Positions 18,112 to 26,834 of a stretch of DNA of 64,000 nucleotides are shown here, one piece after another. The position numbers were made by a program, and so were the translations under genes. The notes under the pieces were generated by a model. It was not told the DNA's origin and made no database searches. It saw only the letters and a list, made by a program, of their open reading frames with translations. The DNA lies in NCBI GenBank assembly GCA_021372895.1, contig JAJFTP010000095.1:1-64000 (forward strand), in the 5' to 3' direction. The first letter of the stretch is position 1; each line of letters begins with the position of its first letter. This DNA comes from Synergistaceae bacterium (GTDB lineage: Bacteria > Synergistota > Synergistia > Synergistales > Synergistaceae).

Positions 18112-18762
18112 TCACGATCTCCATTCTCCCTCACTGATCACGGACCTTAGTATCCTTCTTGCCGGAGTTCCTACAAATGTGCCGTCTGGATCCAGATCCC
18201 TGATGACTGTCGAGCCCGCTCCGACTGTGACGTTTGTTGAAATATGCGTATGCGGAATAACTACGGCCCCCATTCCGATGAAAGAACCATCTCCGACAGA
18301 TACGCCATCTGCTATGCAGGCACGGGGCAAGATGTGACAGTAGTCCCCTATCGTACAATCGTGGTCTATCAGAACAGATGCGTTTACTATAGAATGATTG
18401 CCTACCGTTGTGTCCGCCTGAATTATAGTGCCGGCAAATACAATAGTTCCATATCCAAGACGTACGGAGCTGTGTACATCAGTTAAAGGGTGAACTATGA
18501 CAGGCCAGCAGATATTGGAAAACTTTTTACTGATCTCTCGTCTCACACGGTTCGACCCGATAGCTATCACCGCCATGTTACCTGGTTCGTCAGGCATATC
18601 TGAAGTAGGGCCAAGGATAGGAACACACCATAGTTCCTTGCCCCAAAGGTTCTCATCATCATCATAAATGCCGGCACATCTAATTTTGCAGGCCTCCAGA
18701 GTGGTCATGACGACTTTTGCATGGTCTCCGGCCCCTATCATATAGACAGAATCTCTGCTCAT
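18112..18762 (-). CDS. NeuD/PglD-family acyltransferase (left-handed beta-helix)
   Basis: A 216-residue sugar O- or N-acyltransferase of the NeuD/PglD type. The N-terminal Rossmann-like sugar-nucleotide domain begins MIGAGDHAKV (8-17); from about residue 95 the chain is hexapeptide repeats (RLGYGTIVFAGTII, ADTTVGNHSIVNAS) forming a left-handed beta-helix. His134 in LIDHDCTIGD aligns with the catalytic base of PglD. The start ATG 18762 follows GGGAGG with 8-base spacing. Acetyl-CoA is the expected donor. No sugar-nucleotide or polysaccharide genes adjoin it, so its acceptor cannot be told; it appears to be a single-gene unit divergent from the EFR1 protein. Confidence 0.82.
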   Translation of the reverse strand: MSRDSVYMIGAGDHAKVVMTTLEACKIRCAGIYDDDENLWGKELWCVPILGPTSDMPDEPGNMAVIAIGSNRVRREISKKFSNICWPVIVHPLTDVHSSVRLGYGTIVFAGTIIQADTTVGNHSIVNASVLIDHDCTIGDYCHILPRACIADGVSVGDGSFIGMGAVVIPHTHISTNVTVGAGSTVIRDLDPDGTFVGTPARRILRSVISEGEWRS

Positions 18763-18969
18763 TTTTTGAACCTCCCTTTTGGCTTCTACTGGATATTCCC
18801 CACATTAGCACTGTGTCTTCCAAGCTATGTATATTTTACCTTATCTTTAGTGGTTTGGCGTGCCTTTGCAAATATATGCAAGCGACTCCGAATGATTTTT
18901 GCTTTACAATAGGGTAGGCAGACGGACAGCAAAATATCTGTGCGAAAATAGAAAGAGAGGTAACGGGAT

Positions 18970-19752
18970 ATGAATATAGAATACTTTGTCTTCTCCGGAA
19001 CTGGGAATACCCTAATGATAGCGCGTGGGATAGGCAGTGAGCTTGTCAAGAAAGGGAATACCGTCAATTATTATATGATGGAGCGGCAGCGGGCTTTTAT
19101 TCCTGAAGAAGATAGTGTTATTGGACTGGCGTTTCCTATAGCATTTTTCTCTTCCTATCCGCTTGTTCTGGATTTCATCGATTCCTTGCCCGAGGGCAAC
19201 GGATGCAGGATATTTATGTCCGCAACAATGGGCGGTATGGGGATGGGCGTCGAGGGAAAAATTCGTAAGATGATTGTAGCCAGAGGTTATACACCTTTTG
19301 GTGCAGAGCTTTTTCTTATGCCGGGAAACTATAATAACAAAACGATGCCTGCCGAGAAGAGCGAGAAGAACAAAAAACTTATTGATGTTGCAATGGAAAA
19401 AGCACGCTTATTCGGCGACAGCCTGAATAATGGAACAGCAAAATGGAATAGCGGTGTGCCGGTCATCCCTTCTGTATCTCAGTGGTTTGTCCGCAGTGGC
19501 AGGGCGCTTCGTTTTTTCTACCGGACATTCCCGATCGAAATAAACAACGATAAATGCATCAGATGTATGCGATGTATTGATAATTGCCCAATCGGAGCCA
19601 TCTACAGGAACTCCGGATCACTATTTATACGTCCTGAACTCTGCCAGTCATGCCAGCGCTGTGTCGGTTTCTGTCCTGTTCATGCTATTATTGTTCCAGG
19701 GAAACCGGCAGAACAGTATAGGGCGATGGATTTTGAGGAATTTATAAAATAA
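18970..19752 (+). CDS. EFR1-type flavodoxin / 2x[4Fe-4S] ferredoxin protein
   Basis: A 260-residue redox protein. Residues 1-150 resemble flavodoxin, with the FMN phosphate loop FSGTGNT at 8-14. Residues about 190-240 carry two ferredoxin clusters, CIRCMRCIDNCP and CQSCQRCVGFCP, each a C-x2-C-x2-C-x3-C-P [4Fe-4S] motif. Proteins of this build (EFR1 family) pass electrons between FeS carriers and flavin in anaerobes; the partner is unknown. The start ATG 18970 follows AGAGAGG. The gene is single and is transcribed convergently toward the zinc-ribbon gene. Confidence 0.85.
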   Translation: MNIEYFVFSGTGNTLMIARGIGSELVKKGNTVNYYMMERQRAFIPEEDSVIGLAFPIAFFSSYPLVLDFIDSLPEGNGCRIFMSATMGGMGMGVEGKIRKMIVARGYTPFGAELFLMPGNYNNKTMPAEKSEKNKKLIDVAMEKARLFGDSLNNGTAKWNSGVPVIPSVSQWFVRSGRALRFFYRTFPIEINNDKCIRCMRCIDNCPIGAIYRNSGSLFIRPELCQSCQRCVGFCPVHAIIVPGKPAEQYRAMDFEEFIK

Positions 19753-19837
19753 TTTTTTACGTTAAAGCCGGTAAATCAAGTTAATTCCAAGAATCGGGCA
19801 GTCATTTATGCTATGATTTATCGGTCCGTATCAGGGG

Positions 19838-19981
19838 CTAATCTTCAGATTCGAATTGCAGATCGTTCGCAACAGCGCAGTCATTGCAGACAATTACTGA
19901 CTCTCCGTCTTCGGTCACCGCTTCATGGAACAGATCGCAGCATTCATGGAGCGCTCTTCCGCACAATGCACAGCTAAGCAT
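19838..19981 (-). CDS. 47-residue zinc-ribbon-like small protein
   Basis: A short leftward reading frame, ATG 19981 to TAG 19838. It encodes 47 residues with paired CxxC knuckles: CALC at 4-7 and CNDC at 33-36, plus His12, Cys14, Cys15 and His19 between them, and an acidic C-terminus (FESED). This is the pattern of a small zinc ribbon; no specific family is recognised. AGGTG lies eight bases before the ATG. The start is 25 bases behind the stop of the methyltransferase gene on the same strand, so the two are probably co-transcribed. The conserved-looking Cys spacing and good ribosome site make it more likely real than chance. Confidence 0.65.
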   Translation of the reverse strand: MLSCALCGRALHECCDLFHEAVTEDGESVIVCNDCAVANDLQFESED

Positions 19982-20006
19982 TAAAATCACACCTATCCAA
20001 TATATT

Positions 20007-20600
20007 TCAGTCATATTGTTGTTTCAGCAACCCGGTACATTCATAGACGAACGCAGGAGGAATATTAAGAGGGACAAATCTTGTCCTGACACTGCTGAAT
20101 ATTTTTTCAAAAGGTTCCCTCATATGCAGTGAGTACTGAAAGGCAAGGAAAACCCCTTCAGGTCCCAACGATTTTATTATACTCTTAAGAATGCTGTCAG
20201 TTTCCTCCTTTGGCAAGACTGCGTAAGGAAGGCTCGAGATTATCAGGTCAACGTGTAAAATACCCCTTGACTCAAGGATTTGCGGAAGTTTTACTGCGTC
20301 GGAGTATATCTTGAGTTTTGTTTGTGTTTCCAGCCGACTTCTGAGTTCCGGTTCTATCTCAAATATAAATATGTTGGAATTATTACCCATCCTCTGAATT
20401 ATATTTTTTGTAAATACTCCGGTGCCTGCGCCAAGTTCGGCTACAGATCCGACAGAACTCCACTCAACATTAGCCAGTATCGATTCCGTCAGGAATGAAG
20501 AGCTGGGAGCTATGCTTCCAATTCTTCTGGGGTTATTGACAAACTTTTTCATGAAAAGTATTTTTTCTTTTATTGTCTCGTCTATAAAATCCATATACAA
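20007..20600 (-). CDS. SAM-dependent methyltransferase, PmtA/KsgA-like
   Basis: A protein of about 197 residues resembling phospholipid N-methyltransferases (PmtA) and, more distantly, rRNA adenine dimethylases. Motif I is VAELGAGTGVFTK; the acidic end of strand beta2 is IFEIEPEL; motif IV reads DLIISSLPYAVLP, where SLPYA replaces the NPPY of base methylases, which favours a phospholipid or small-molecule acceptor. The N-terminal FMKKFVNNPRRIGSIAPSS is typical of the PmtA group. I choose TTG 20600, nine bases after AGAAGG; ATG 20594 is close behind, and a start at 20681 would add an unlikely Cys-rich leader. Whether it makes phosphatidylcholine is not shown. Confidence 0.75.
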   Translation of the reverse strand: MYMDFIDETIKEKILFMKKFVNNPRRIGSIAPSSSFLTESILANVEWSSVGSVAELGAGTGVFTKNIIQRMGNNSNIFIFEIEPELRSRLETQTKLKIYSDAVKLPQILESRGILHVDLIISSLPYAVLPKEETDSILKSIIKSLGPEGVFLAFQYSLHMREPFEKIFSSVRTRFVPLNIPPAFVYECTGLLKQQYD

Positions 20601-20752
20601 AGCTATACACCTTCTTAATTTCTTTTGCACAAATACAGCATAGCAACAAGTGCAAAAATACAGTTCCAAAACACTAAACACAGTGTGGGCACTCAGGCCG
20701 GAACTTTGTTTAATGCAAGGGCTATAAGCAAATTCAGAAAATAGATTGTTTC

Positions 20753-21319
20753 CTACCGGCCTCTTTTCTTAACAGAATAGCCAAAAGTGCCTAGCTGTCT
20801 TCCAAGGGAAAAGTATTTCCCGTGACTGGCAGCGATTAGTCCAGCTTTCTCAAGATGCAGCACGCTCTTTGTGTCTAAAAGCATTTCATCCGCATTAACG
20901 GCGAGGATCTTCGAGAGGAACATGTCATGGGTCCCAAGGGGGATTATCCTTTCAACTCTGCATTCTATGCTTAGCGGACTCTCTTTTATCATAGGGGCGG
21001 CTGCCTGAGACGCAGGCTCTGCGGTTATAGACGGCAAGTCAAATTTGTTTATATCGCGGCCCGATTTTACACCGCAGTAATCAGCGGTCCATAAAAGAGA
21101 TTCTGTAGTCAAGTTGATCACAAAATCGCCTGTCTCTTTTATGAGGCCATAAGAGTAACGTTCCGGCCTGATCGATATATATGTCATTGCCGGGTCTGAA
21201 CATACAATGCCAGTCCATGCGACGGTTATGACATTCGGTTTTTCCATAGTTCCGCACGACACCATAACAGGCGGAAGGGGATATAACATTGTTCCAGGTT
21301 TCCATGTGACCTTGCCCAT
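20753..21319 (-). CDS. flavin reductase family protein (FMN-binding split barrel)
   Basis: A 188-residue protein of the flavin reductase/FlaRed family. The pattern PPVMVSCGTMEKPNVITVAWTG followed by DPAMTYISIRPERYS matches the FMN-binding split-barrel core, with FVINLTTESLL in the middle and an extended C-terminus (FGYSVKKRGR). Family members bind FMN and act as NAD(P)H:flavin reductases or as flavoproteins of unknown reaction. The start ATG 21319 is chosen because GGAGGG lies seven bases upstream; a Met six codons earlier lacks a site. It is the upstream gene of the leftward block that includes the methyltransferase. Confidence 0.85.
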   Translation of the reverse strand: MGKVTWKPGTMLYPLPPVMVSCGTMEKPNVITVAWTGIVCSDPAMTYISIRPERYSYGLIKETGDFVINLTTESLLWTADYCGVKSGRDINKFDLPSITAEPASQAAAPMIKESPLSIECRVERIIPLGTHDMFLSKILAVNADEMLLDTKSVLHLEKAGLIAASHGKYFSLGRQLGTFGYSVKKRGR

Positions 21320-21430
21320 ATATCGACCCTCCTTCAATTTGTCTATCGTATAAGATTACCACGAATCAGGTTTGATTTAAAGTGCAGACTTTGAATAATC
21401 ACTGTACAATATACTGGGAGTGTTGGATGA

Positions 21431-22195
21431 ATGAAATTAACTAAAGACAGTTTTCTACATGATGGTCTGATAGTTCCGTTCATATTTGTTTTTTTGTGGT
21501 GGTTTGGTTCAAAGGCCGGCTGGTGGAACCCATTCCTGCTTCCTTCACCGGGGCAGATTATGCATTCATTCATCGTTTCGATAGAGGGCGGAGAGCTACA
21601 GAAACATGTATGGGCCAGTCTGGACCGTATTATAAAGGGCTTTGGCCTGTCGGCGGTTTTTGCACTGACCCTTGCTCTTATATGTGCATGGTTTCCTGCC
21701 TTGCTGTCGCAACTTGAACCTACGCTTGAGTTCTTGCGTCATATCCCGCCAATGTCTGCCATACCAATGCTCATACTATGGTTTGGCATAGGTGAGACTC
21801 CTAAAATAATTCTTATAATCCTAGCTACGTTTTTCCCTGTCTTCATGAATGCACTTCAGGGCATAAGGGATTGTGATCCTAAAATGATTGAAGTTGCAAA
21901 GGTCTTCGGCTACACTCGCTGGCATCAGTTCAAGTTCGTGATTATACCCTCCGCTATCCCGTCTATTCTGACAGGGCTGAGGCTGGGACTTGGATACAGC
22001 TGGCGCTCACTTGTAGCTGCCGAACTTGTCGCAGCTTCATCCGGGCTTGGTTATATGATACTTGATGCCGAGCAGCTTTCGCGTTCCGATGTTGTAATGA
22101 TGGGCATACTGGTTATAGGGGTTCTTGGCGCGCTGCTTGACTATGGATTCCTATGGGTTATGAAGCGTTATTTGAAAAGGGGCATAGAGGCTTGA
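21431..22195 (+). CDS. ABC transporter permease, SsuC/TauC/NitT type
   Basis: A 254-residue permease of the nitrate/sulfonate/taurine/thiamine-precursor importer family. It has about six membrane segments, the characteristic LPSPGQI near residue 38, LEFLRHIPPMSAIPMLILWFG and the cytoplasmic EAA-type loop (KVFGYTRWHQFKFVIIPSAIP). It couples with the ATPase encoded next, whose TTG start overlaps its stop codon. No NMT1/SsuA-like binding protein gene is next to it, so the substrate is open and the binding protein must be elsewhere if this is an importer. Confidence 0.88.
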   Translation: MKLTKDSFLHDGLIVPFIFVFLWWFGSKAGWWNPFLLPSPGQIMHSFIVSIEGGELQKHVWASLDRIIKGFGLSAVFALTLALICAWFPALLSQLEPTLEFLRHIPPMSAIPMLILWFGIGETPKIILIILATFFPVFMNALQGIRDCDPKMIEVAKVFGYTRWHQFKFVIIPSAIPSILTGLRLGLGYSWRSLVAAELVAASSGLGYMILDAEQLSRSDVVMMGILVIGVLGALLDYGFLWVMKRYLKRGIEA

Positions 22196-22938
22196 GCTGG
22201 CTCAGGATAGAGAATCTCAAAAAAACTTATGATCTGGAAGATATGAAGGTCCAAGCCCTGGCTGGGATCGACCTTGATATAGAAGAGGGTGAATTTATTG
22301 TCATCGTTGGGAGGAGCGGCTCAGGAAAGACGACACTGCTTCGTATACTAGCGGGGCTTGAGGAACAGACTGAAGGTAAAATAATTTTTAAGGACAAAAT
22401 CTGTGACACTGAGAATACACTTCATGTCGGCATGGTCTTTCAGGAGGCACGTCTTTTACCCTGGCTTTCTGTTGAACGTAATATTCTTTTCCCGTATCTG
22501 CCCAATGGCAATATCTCAATGCTTCATCAGAAGATGCTGGATATTCTTAAGATGCTTGGGCTTGAGGGGTATGAGAACGCAATGCCCGCACAGCTTTCCG
22601 GCGGTATGGCACAACGGGTGGCACTTGGTCGGGCGCTTTCGTGTGATCCGGAGATCATCCTATTGGATGAGCCTCTGGGTGCGCTTGATTATTTTACGAG
22701 GAGGGCTTTGCAGCGTGAGCTTGCGAGGATTTATATGGAGGGCGGTAAAACCTTCCTTATGGTGACCCATGATGTGGGAGAGGCTCTGCGGCTTGCAACC
22801 AGAGTCCTTGTGCTCAAGAACGGGAAAATCGACTCATCTGTGCCGGTACCCATGGGATATCCAAGAGTGCGCGGCAGTACGGAATTCCAAGGGCTAATTG
22901 ATAAGGTTTTGGATGCGATAGGCGATACCGGCTGGTGA
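22192..22938 (+). CDS. ABC transporter ATP-binding protein, SsuB/TauB type
   Basis: A 248-residue ATPase, partner of the preceding permease. Walker A GRSGSGKT is at 40-47, the Q-loop is MVFQEARLLPWLSV (typical of SsuB/TauB), the signature is LSGGMAQRV and Walker B is IILLDEPLGALD. I start it at TTG 22192, which overlaps the permease stop as TTGA; AGAGG and GGGG lie just upstream. An in-frame ATG at 22153 would overlap the permease by 43 bases. The next gene, an MBL hydrolase, follows after 62 bases and may belong to the same unit. Confidence 0.9.
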   Translation: MSWLRIENLKKTYDLEDMKVQALAGIDLDIEEGEFIVIVGRSGSGKTTLLRILAGLEEQTEGKIIFKDKICDTENTLHVGMVFQEARLLPWLSVERNILFPYLPNGNISMLHQKMLDILKMLGLEGYENAMPAQLSGGMAQRVALGRALSCDPEIILLDEPLGALDYFTRRALQRELARIYMEGGKTFLMVTHDVGEALRLATRVLVLKNGKIDSSVPVPMGYPRVRGSTEFQGLIDKVLDAIGDTGW

Positions 22939-23000
22939 CAGTGTCTGCCAAAATATGTTGTATTTTAATCATCAGATAATGATTGAAAGGTGGATGTTAT

Positions 23001-23912
23001 ATGGATACAAGGGAGATTATTCCCGGTCTGACTCAGATAGTATTATATCTTCCCGGTGTTGGATTTGAGTCTTTCATCAATGCATGGCTCATAAAGGACG
23101 AAAAAAGGGGGCGTAATGTACTCGTTGAAACAGGTCCGGCTGTCTCTGTTCCACAGCTTGCGGAGGATATCAAAGCGCTTGGCATAGATAAGATAGATTA
23201 TCTGCTCTATACACACATCCATCTTGACCATGCCGGCGGGGCTGGGCAGTTTCACAGAATTTTCCCTGACACAAAATTTATCGTGCCGCCTAAAGGCCGC
23301 ATACATCTCGTGGATCCCGAAAAGCTGATACAGGGCAGCAGGGAGAACCTGGGAGACCTCTGCGATATTTACAAAATGCCGGAACCTCTTCCTGCAGATG
23401 CTCTTGCGCCGCTTAATTTTGAGCTTGACGGGCTGATGATAATTGACACACCGGGGCATTCTCCACATCACAGTTCTTATGTATATGATATTGGCGGGAC
23501 TAATGTCCTATTTGCCGGAGAAGCTGGCGGCTGTTATTTTGAACTGCCCGACGGCTCTGTTTTCATGCATCCGGCCACGCCGCATAAATTTTACTATGAG
23601 ACTGCAATTGCGTCACTTGACAAACTGATTGCGCTCCAGGACATAGACCTGATATGCTATCCGCATTTCGGCTGCAGCCGTGACTGGAAAAACCTGCTCA
23701 TATCAGCCGAGACACAGATGGCATTGTGGAAGGATATAATTTCCGCACTGCCGAAGGACAAGAAAGCTGATGACATTGTTAAAGTACTGTTGAACTCAGA
23801 TCCGATGTTGAAAAACAACGAGAGGCTGTCTGCGGAAGAGAGGGAGAGGGACTCTTTCTTCTTACGGCAGAGCGTCGATGGGTATCTTGGGAATCTGAAC
23901 AGAAAATTCTGA
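23001..23912 (+). CDS. MBL-fold metallo-hydrolase
   Basis: A 303-residue metallo-beta-lactamase-fold hydrolase. The metal motif THIHLDHAGG gives His72, His74, Asp76 and His77; further ligands are in DTPGHSPHHSSY and in the late CYPHFGCSRDW. It has a C-terminal extension of about 70 helical residues. The family covers glyoxalase II-like thioesterases, lactonases and others, and I cannot choose among them. The start ATG 23001 follows AAAGGTGG by seven bases; an earlier TTG at 22983 lacks a site. It stands between the ABC transporter genes and addB. Confidence 0.85.
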   Translation: MDTREIIPGLTQIVLYLPGVGFESFINAWLIKDEKRGRNVLVETGPAVSVPQLAEDIKALGIDKIDYLLYTHIHLDHAGGAGQFHRIFPDTKFIVPPKGRIHLVDPEKLIQGSRENLGDLCDIYKMPEPLPADALAPLNFELDGLMIIDTPGHSPHHSSYVYDIGGTNVLFAGEAGGCYFELPDGSVFMHPATPHKFYYETAIASLDKLIALQDIDLICYPHFGCSRDWKNLLISAETQMALWKDIISALPKDKKADDIVKVLLNSDPMLKNNERLSAEERERDSFFLRQSVDGYLGNLNRKF

Positions 23913-23939
23913 TGTCTGACAAAAACAGGGAGGTGCGAG

Positions 23940-26834
23940 ATGTCTTTAGAGGTTGAATCTTATTACAACATCTCCGAGAAACAGTTTCGCCTTGTGCAGC
24001 TTTACAATAATCTTAGTGAACGGGCAGTTTTTCTTGTCCCTTCAGGTCTGGACAAAGAGCCTCTGCTGCAGATGATCTCCGACCGCGGCTCATTCTTCGG
24101 CAGGCGTCCTTCCATATGGACATGGGGCGAATTTTACCGTGAAACCTCGCCTCTTGACAATAAAAAGACCAGGAGAGTTATCGATCCCCCGGACCATAAC
24201 CTCATCATCCGATATATCCTTGGCATTTACCTCAAAGAGATGAGGGATAAGGGGGTCAGCCTTCCTGCAGGTGTCACCCATAGAGGGTTTGTATCTGTTC
24301 TTGGAGATAACATAAAAGACCTGCTGGCTGAGGAAGTTTCGCCGGAACATCTGAGCGCAGCCCTGTTTGCGGAAGAGGAAGATCCTTCGGCGCCTGAGGC
24401 TATACTTCATCGCCTGTATTCGGATTATATAGAGTACCTTCTTGCCAATACGATCGCAGATAATGCACAGATGCCTACGCTTATTAAAGAATCTTTAAGC
24501 GGAGAGAATGTTTCTGTATTTGTCCGGAACCATGTATTTATACCGGTTGGCTTTCTTTCTTTCACCGGAGCACAGATCAAGCTTATAAGGGACCTTGGCG
24601 ATATTACAGAATGTATTCTGATTTTGCCGGAAACCGGGCTTGATAATTTTCATGATGCGATAAAACAGTCGGGATGTGAATATAAAGAGAGGCCGATATG
24701 GACGACTAACATCGTAGAGATGTATGCCAATAATTCACACCTGCAGTTTGACGCGATTGCACGTGAACTTGCCCTTTGGGCGCATGGAGCGGGGGGATTC
24801 GATAAGCTTGGAGAGCTGGGGGACTACGGAGATGTCGGCATTATGATTGCACCCCGCCACCTCCGTAATATCGAAAATTCTCTCGCGCGTTATAAAATCC
24901 CCTTTAACACCCAGGTCCGCGGTTCTGTCGGTGAAACGCAGCTCGGAGGGCTTCCAAAGATGATATGGGATGCATATAAATCGGGCTGGAACACTAATAA
25001 TACCTCATTTTTACTTTCAAACCCGTTGATCTGCGGTGACGATTTTGACGCTGCCGGAAGCAGGAGATCCTTCCCGGAGGGCTATGATGCATGGGCTAAA
25101 TTCTTAAACGGCAGGCCGCGCGAGATATTTGAGTCCATGAGTATTCTTTGCTCGGGTCTTTCTGATGGCGGTTACCCCGCAGACATCCTCAGGCTTTGGA
25201 GGGATTTTCTTTCTAAACTTGAAATAGCTGATCATACGGCAGAATTGATCGGCGAGGAGATATCGCTTGACAATGTTGTCAAAGATTTGTCGTCCAGCCT
25301 CACGGAATTGGATAAAAAAATCGAGATACTGGAAGATATAAAAAGAGACATAGGAGAAGCCGCCAAAATACCTATGCAAGGCGGCGAGGCCGTCTCCTAC
25401 CTGCTTGACTGGAGCCGCACGGCTACTTTGCCCATATCCCTCCCTCAGAGCCGCTCTGTAACGATCTATGCAGGATCACCTCCTGTTTTGACTTTTCATC
25501 GCTACTGGATAATGACCGACGTGGATTACAACACATGGCCGGGAAAGCTGCGCGAATCACCGCTTCTTCGCAATGAATACAAACAGAAAATCAACTCTGA
25601 CGCAGAAAACAGGTGCAGGGAGCATGAGGGACCAGCCCTGCACATACCGGATATACACGATGAGAGGGAACAGAAAGAGGCTCTTTTCAGGAGACTGATC
25701 GCGACTGGCATCAAAGGTACGGTCATCACCCGATCTCTGACGGACTCAAGCGACAGGCCGGTGGGCGAATCACAGTTTATGGCGGCTCTCTTTGATCAGA
25801 AATCCAAAAATAGGAAATGGGTCAGGCTTGAACCGGTTGTTGCATACCCCCTCTCTCGCTCGTTGCCGGGTAACGGAGACTACTGTTTCCCGGACGCTGA
25901 GGTCAGTATCATAGAGGGTAAAATAAACAGAGGAGATCTGCCGCGAAAGGGTGTCCTCGCGCAGGAAGCCGATGCTGATCCAATTGTATCCCTGAGCTCA
26001 CTTGATGACTGGATAGCCTGCCCGTATCGCTATTGGTGCGGGAACATCCTGCGGCTCTCTATGCCGTTGAGGGATATTTTTGACACTGCAAAAGCTGGGA
26101 TTTTTCTTCATTCGCTATGGAAGATGGCATGGGAGGATTATCTTGGAAAACGCCGCAGTTTCATAATACTTATTGAGGCGCATTGGCAGGAGGCACTGAA
26201 AAAAGAATATCCTGAACTTGCCGATGACCCGAGGCTCAAAAGACATCAGGAACGGCTGAAAAAACAGGTACTCTCACTGGCAGAGCTTCAGAATGATATA
26301 GAAGATGCGATAACGGGAAGAATAAAAGTCGAACTTGAATTTACGCTGCCCGATTATAAAGTTGACGGTGTCATATTCAGAGGGCGCAGCGACAGGATAG
26401 ACTTTTACAAAGATGGGGCCGTAGTCCTTGATTACAAGTCAAACAAAGCATCCCAGCACCTGAATGAACTTCAGCTTGCAGCCTATTCTGTTATTCTCCG
26501 GGAAAAGTGCGCCCTTGAGCCCTTAGGCTATGGATGGCTGGGGCACAGAGACGGTTTGTTGAAGGGATATTTTGCCGATGACTTGATCCGCGAAACATAT
26601 CACGCCCCAAGGTCTGGCAGGCCCAATGAAAAGAACCTTGGCAAATTCATTGCCGAAGCCGGAACGGCTATGGATATGATGTCTGCTGCGGTAAGGTCAG
26701 GGGAATTTCCGGCACTTTATGATTCAGACAAATGCAGGATATGTGAATTTTATCCTCTCTGCAGGAAGCGGGAAGATCCTTACTATGGATCGGATTATGA
26801 TTCTGCAGAGCAGGGAGGCGACATGGATGACTGA
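23940..26834 (+). CDS. addB: AddB-like helicase-nuclease subunit with FeS nuclease domain
   Basis: A 964-residue subunit of the AddAB (RexAB) double-strand-break resection enzyme. The long N-terminal part is a degenerate SF1 helicase scaffold without a clear Walker A, as expected for AddB. The C-terminal nuclease is of the PD-(D/E)xK class: RGRSDRIDFY followed by VVLDYKSNK supplies the acidic residues and Lys. The four cysteines of the AddB/Cas4-type [4Fe-4S] cluster are visible: one in IACPYRYWC before the nuclease and three in CRICEFYPLC (C-x2-C-x5-C) at the end. ATG 23940 follows GGGAGG. It overlaps addA by a few bases; the gene order addB-addA is the usual one. Confidence 0.88.
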   Translation: MSLEVESYYNISEKQFRLVQLYNNLSERAVFLVPSGLDKEPLLQMISDRGSFFGRRPSIWTWGEFYRETSPLDNKKTRRVIDPPDHNLIIRYILGIYLKEMRDKGVSLPAGVTHRGFVSVLGDNIKDLLAEEVSPEHLSAALFAEEEDPSAPEAILHRLYSDYIEYLLANTIADNAQMPTLIKESLSGENVSVFVRNHVFIPVGFLSFTGAQIKLIRDLGDITECILILPETGLDNFHDAIKQSGCEYKERPIWTTNIVEMYANNSHLQFDAIARELALWAHGAGGFDKLGELGDYGDVGIMIAPRHLRNIENSLARYKIPFNTQVRGSVGETQLGGLPKMIWDAYKSGWNTNNTSFLLSNPLICGDDFDAAGSRRSFPEGYDAWAKFLNGRPREIFESMSILCSGLSDGGYPADILRLWRDFLSKLEIADHTAELIGEEISLDNVVKDLSSSLTELDKKIEILEDIKRDIGEAAKIPMQGGEAVSYLLDWSRTATLPISLPQSRSVTIYAGSPPVLTFHRYWIMTDVDYNTWPGKLRESPLLRNEYKQKINSDAENRCREHEGPALHIPDIHDEREQKEALFRRLIATGIKGTVITRSLTDSSDRPVGESQFMAALFDQKSKNRKWVRLEPVVAYPLSRSLPGNGDYCFPDAEVSIIEGKINRGDLPRKGVLAQEADADPIVSLSSLDDWIACPYRYWCGNILRLSMPLRDIFDTAKAGIFLHSLWKMAWEDYLGKRRSFIILIEAHWQEALKKEYPELADDPRLKRHQERLKKQVLSLAELQNDIEDAITGRIKVELEFTLPDYKVDGVIFRGRSDRIDFYKDGAVVLDYKSNKASQHLNELQLAAYSVILREKCALEPLGYGWLGHRDGLLKGYFADDLIRETYHAPRSGRPNEKNLGKFIAEAGTAMDMMSAAVRSGEFPALYDSDKCRICEFYPLCRKREDPYYGSDYDSAEQGGDMDD

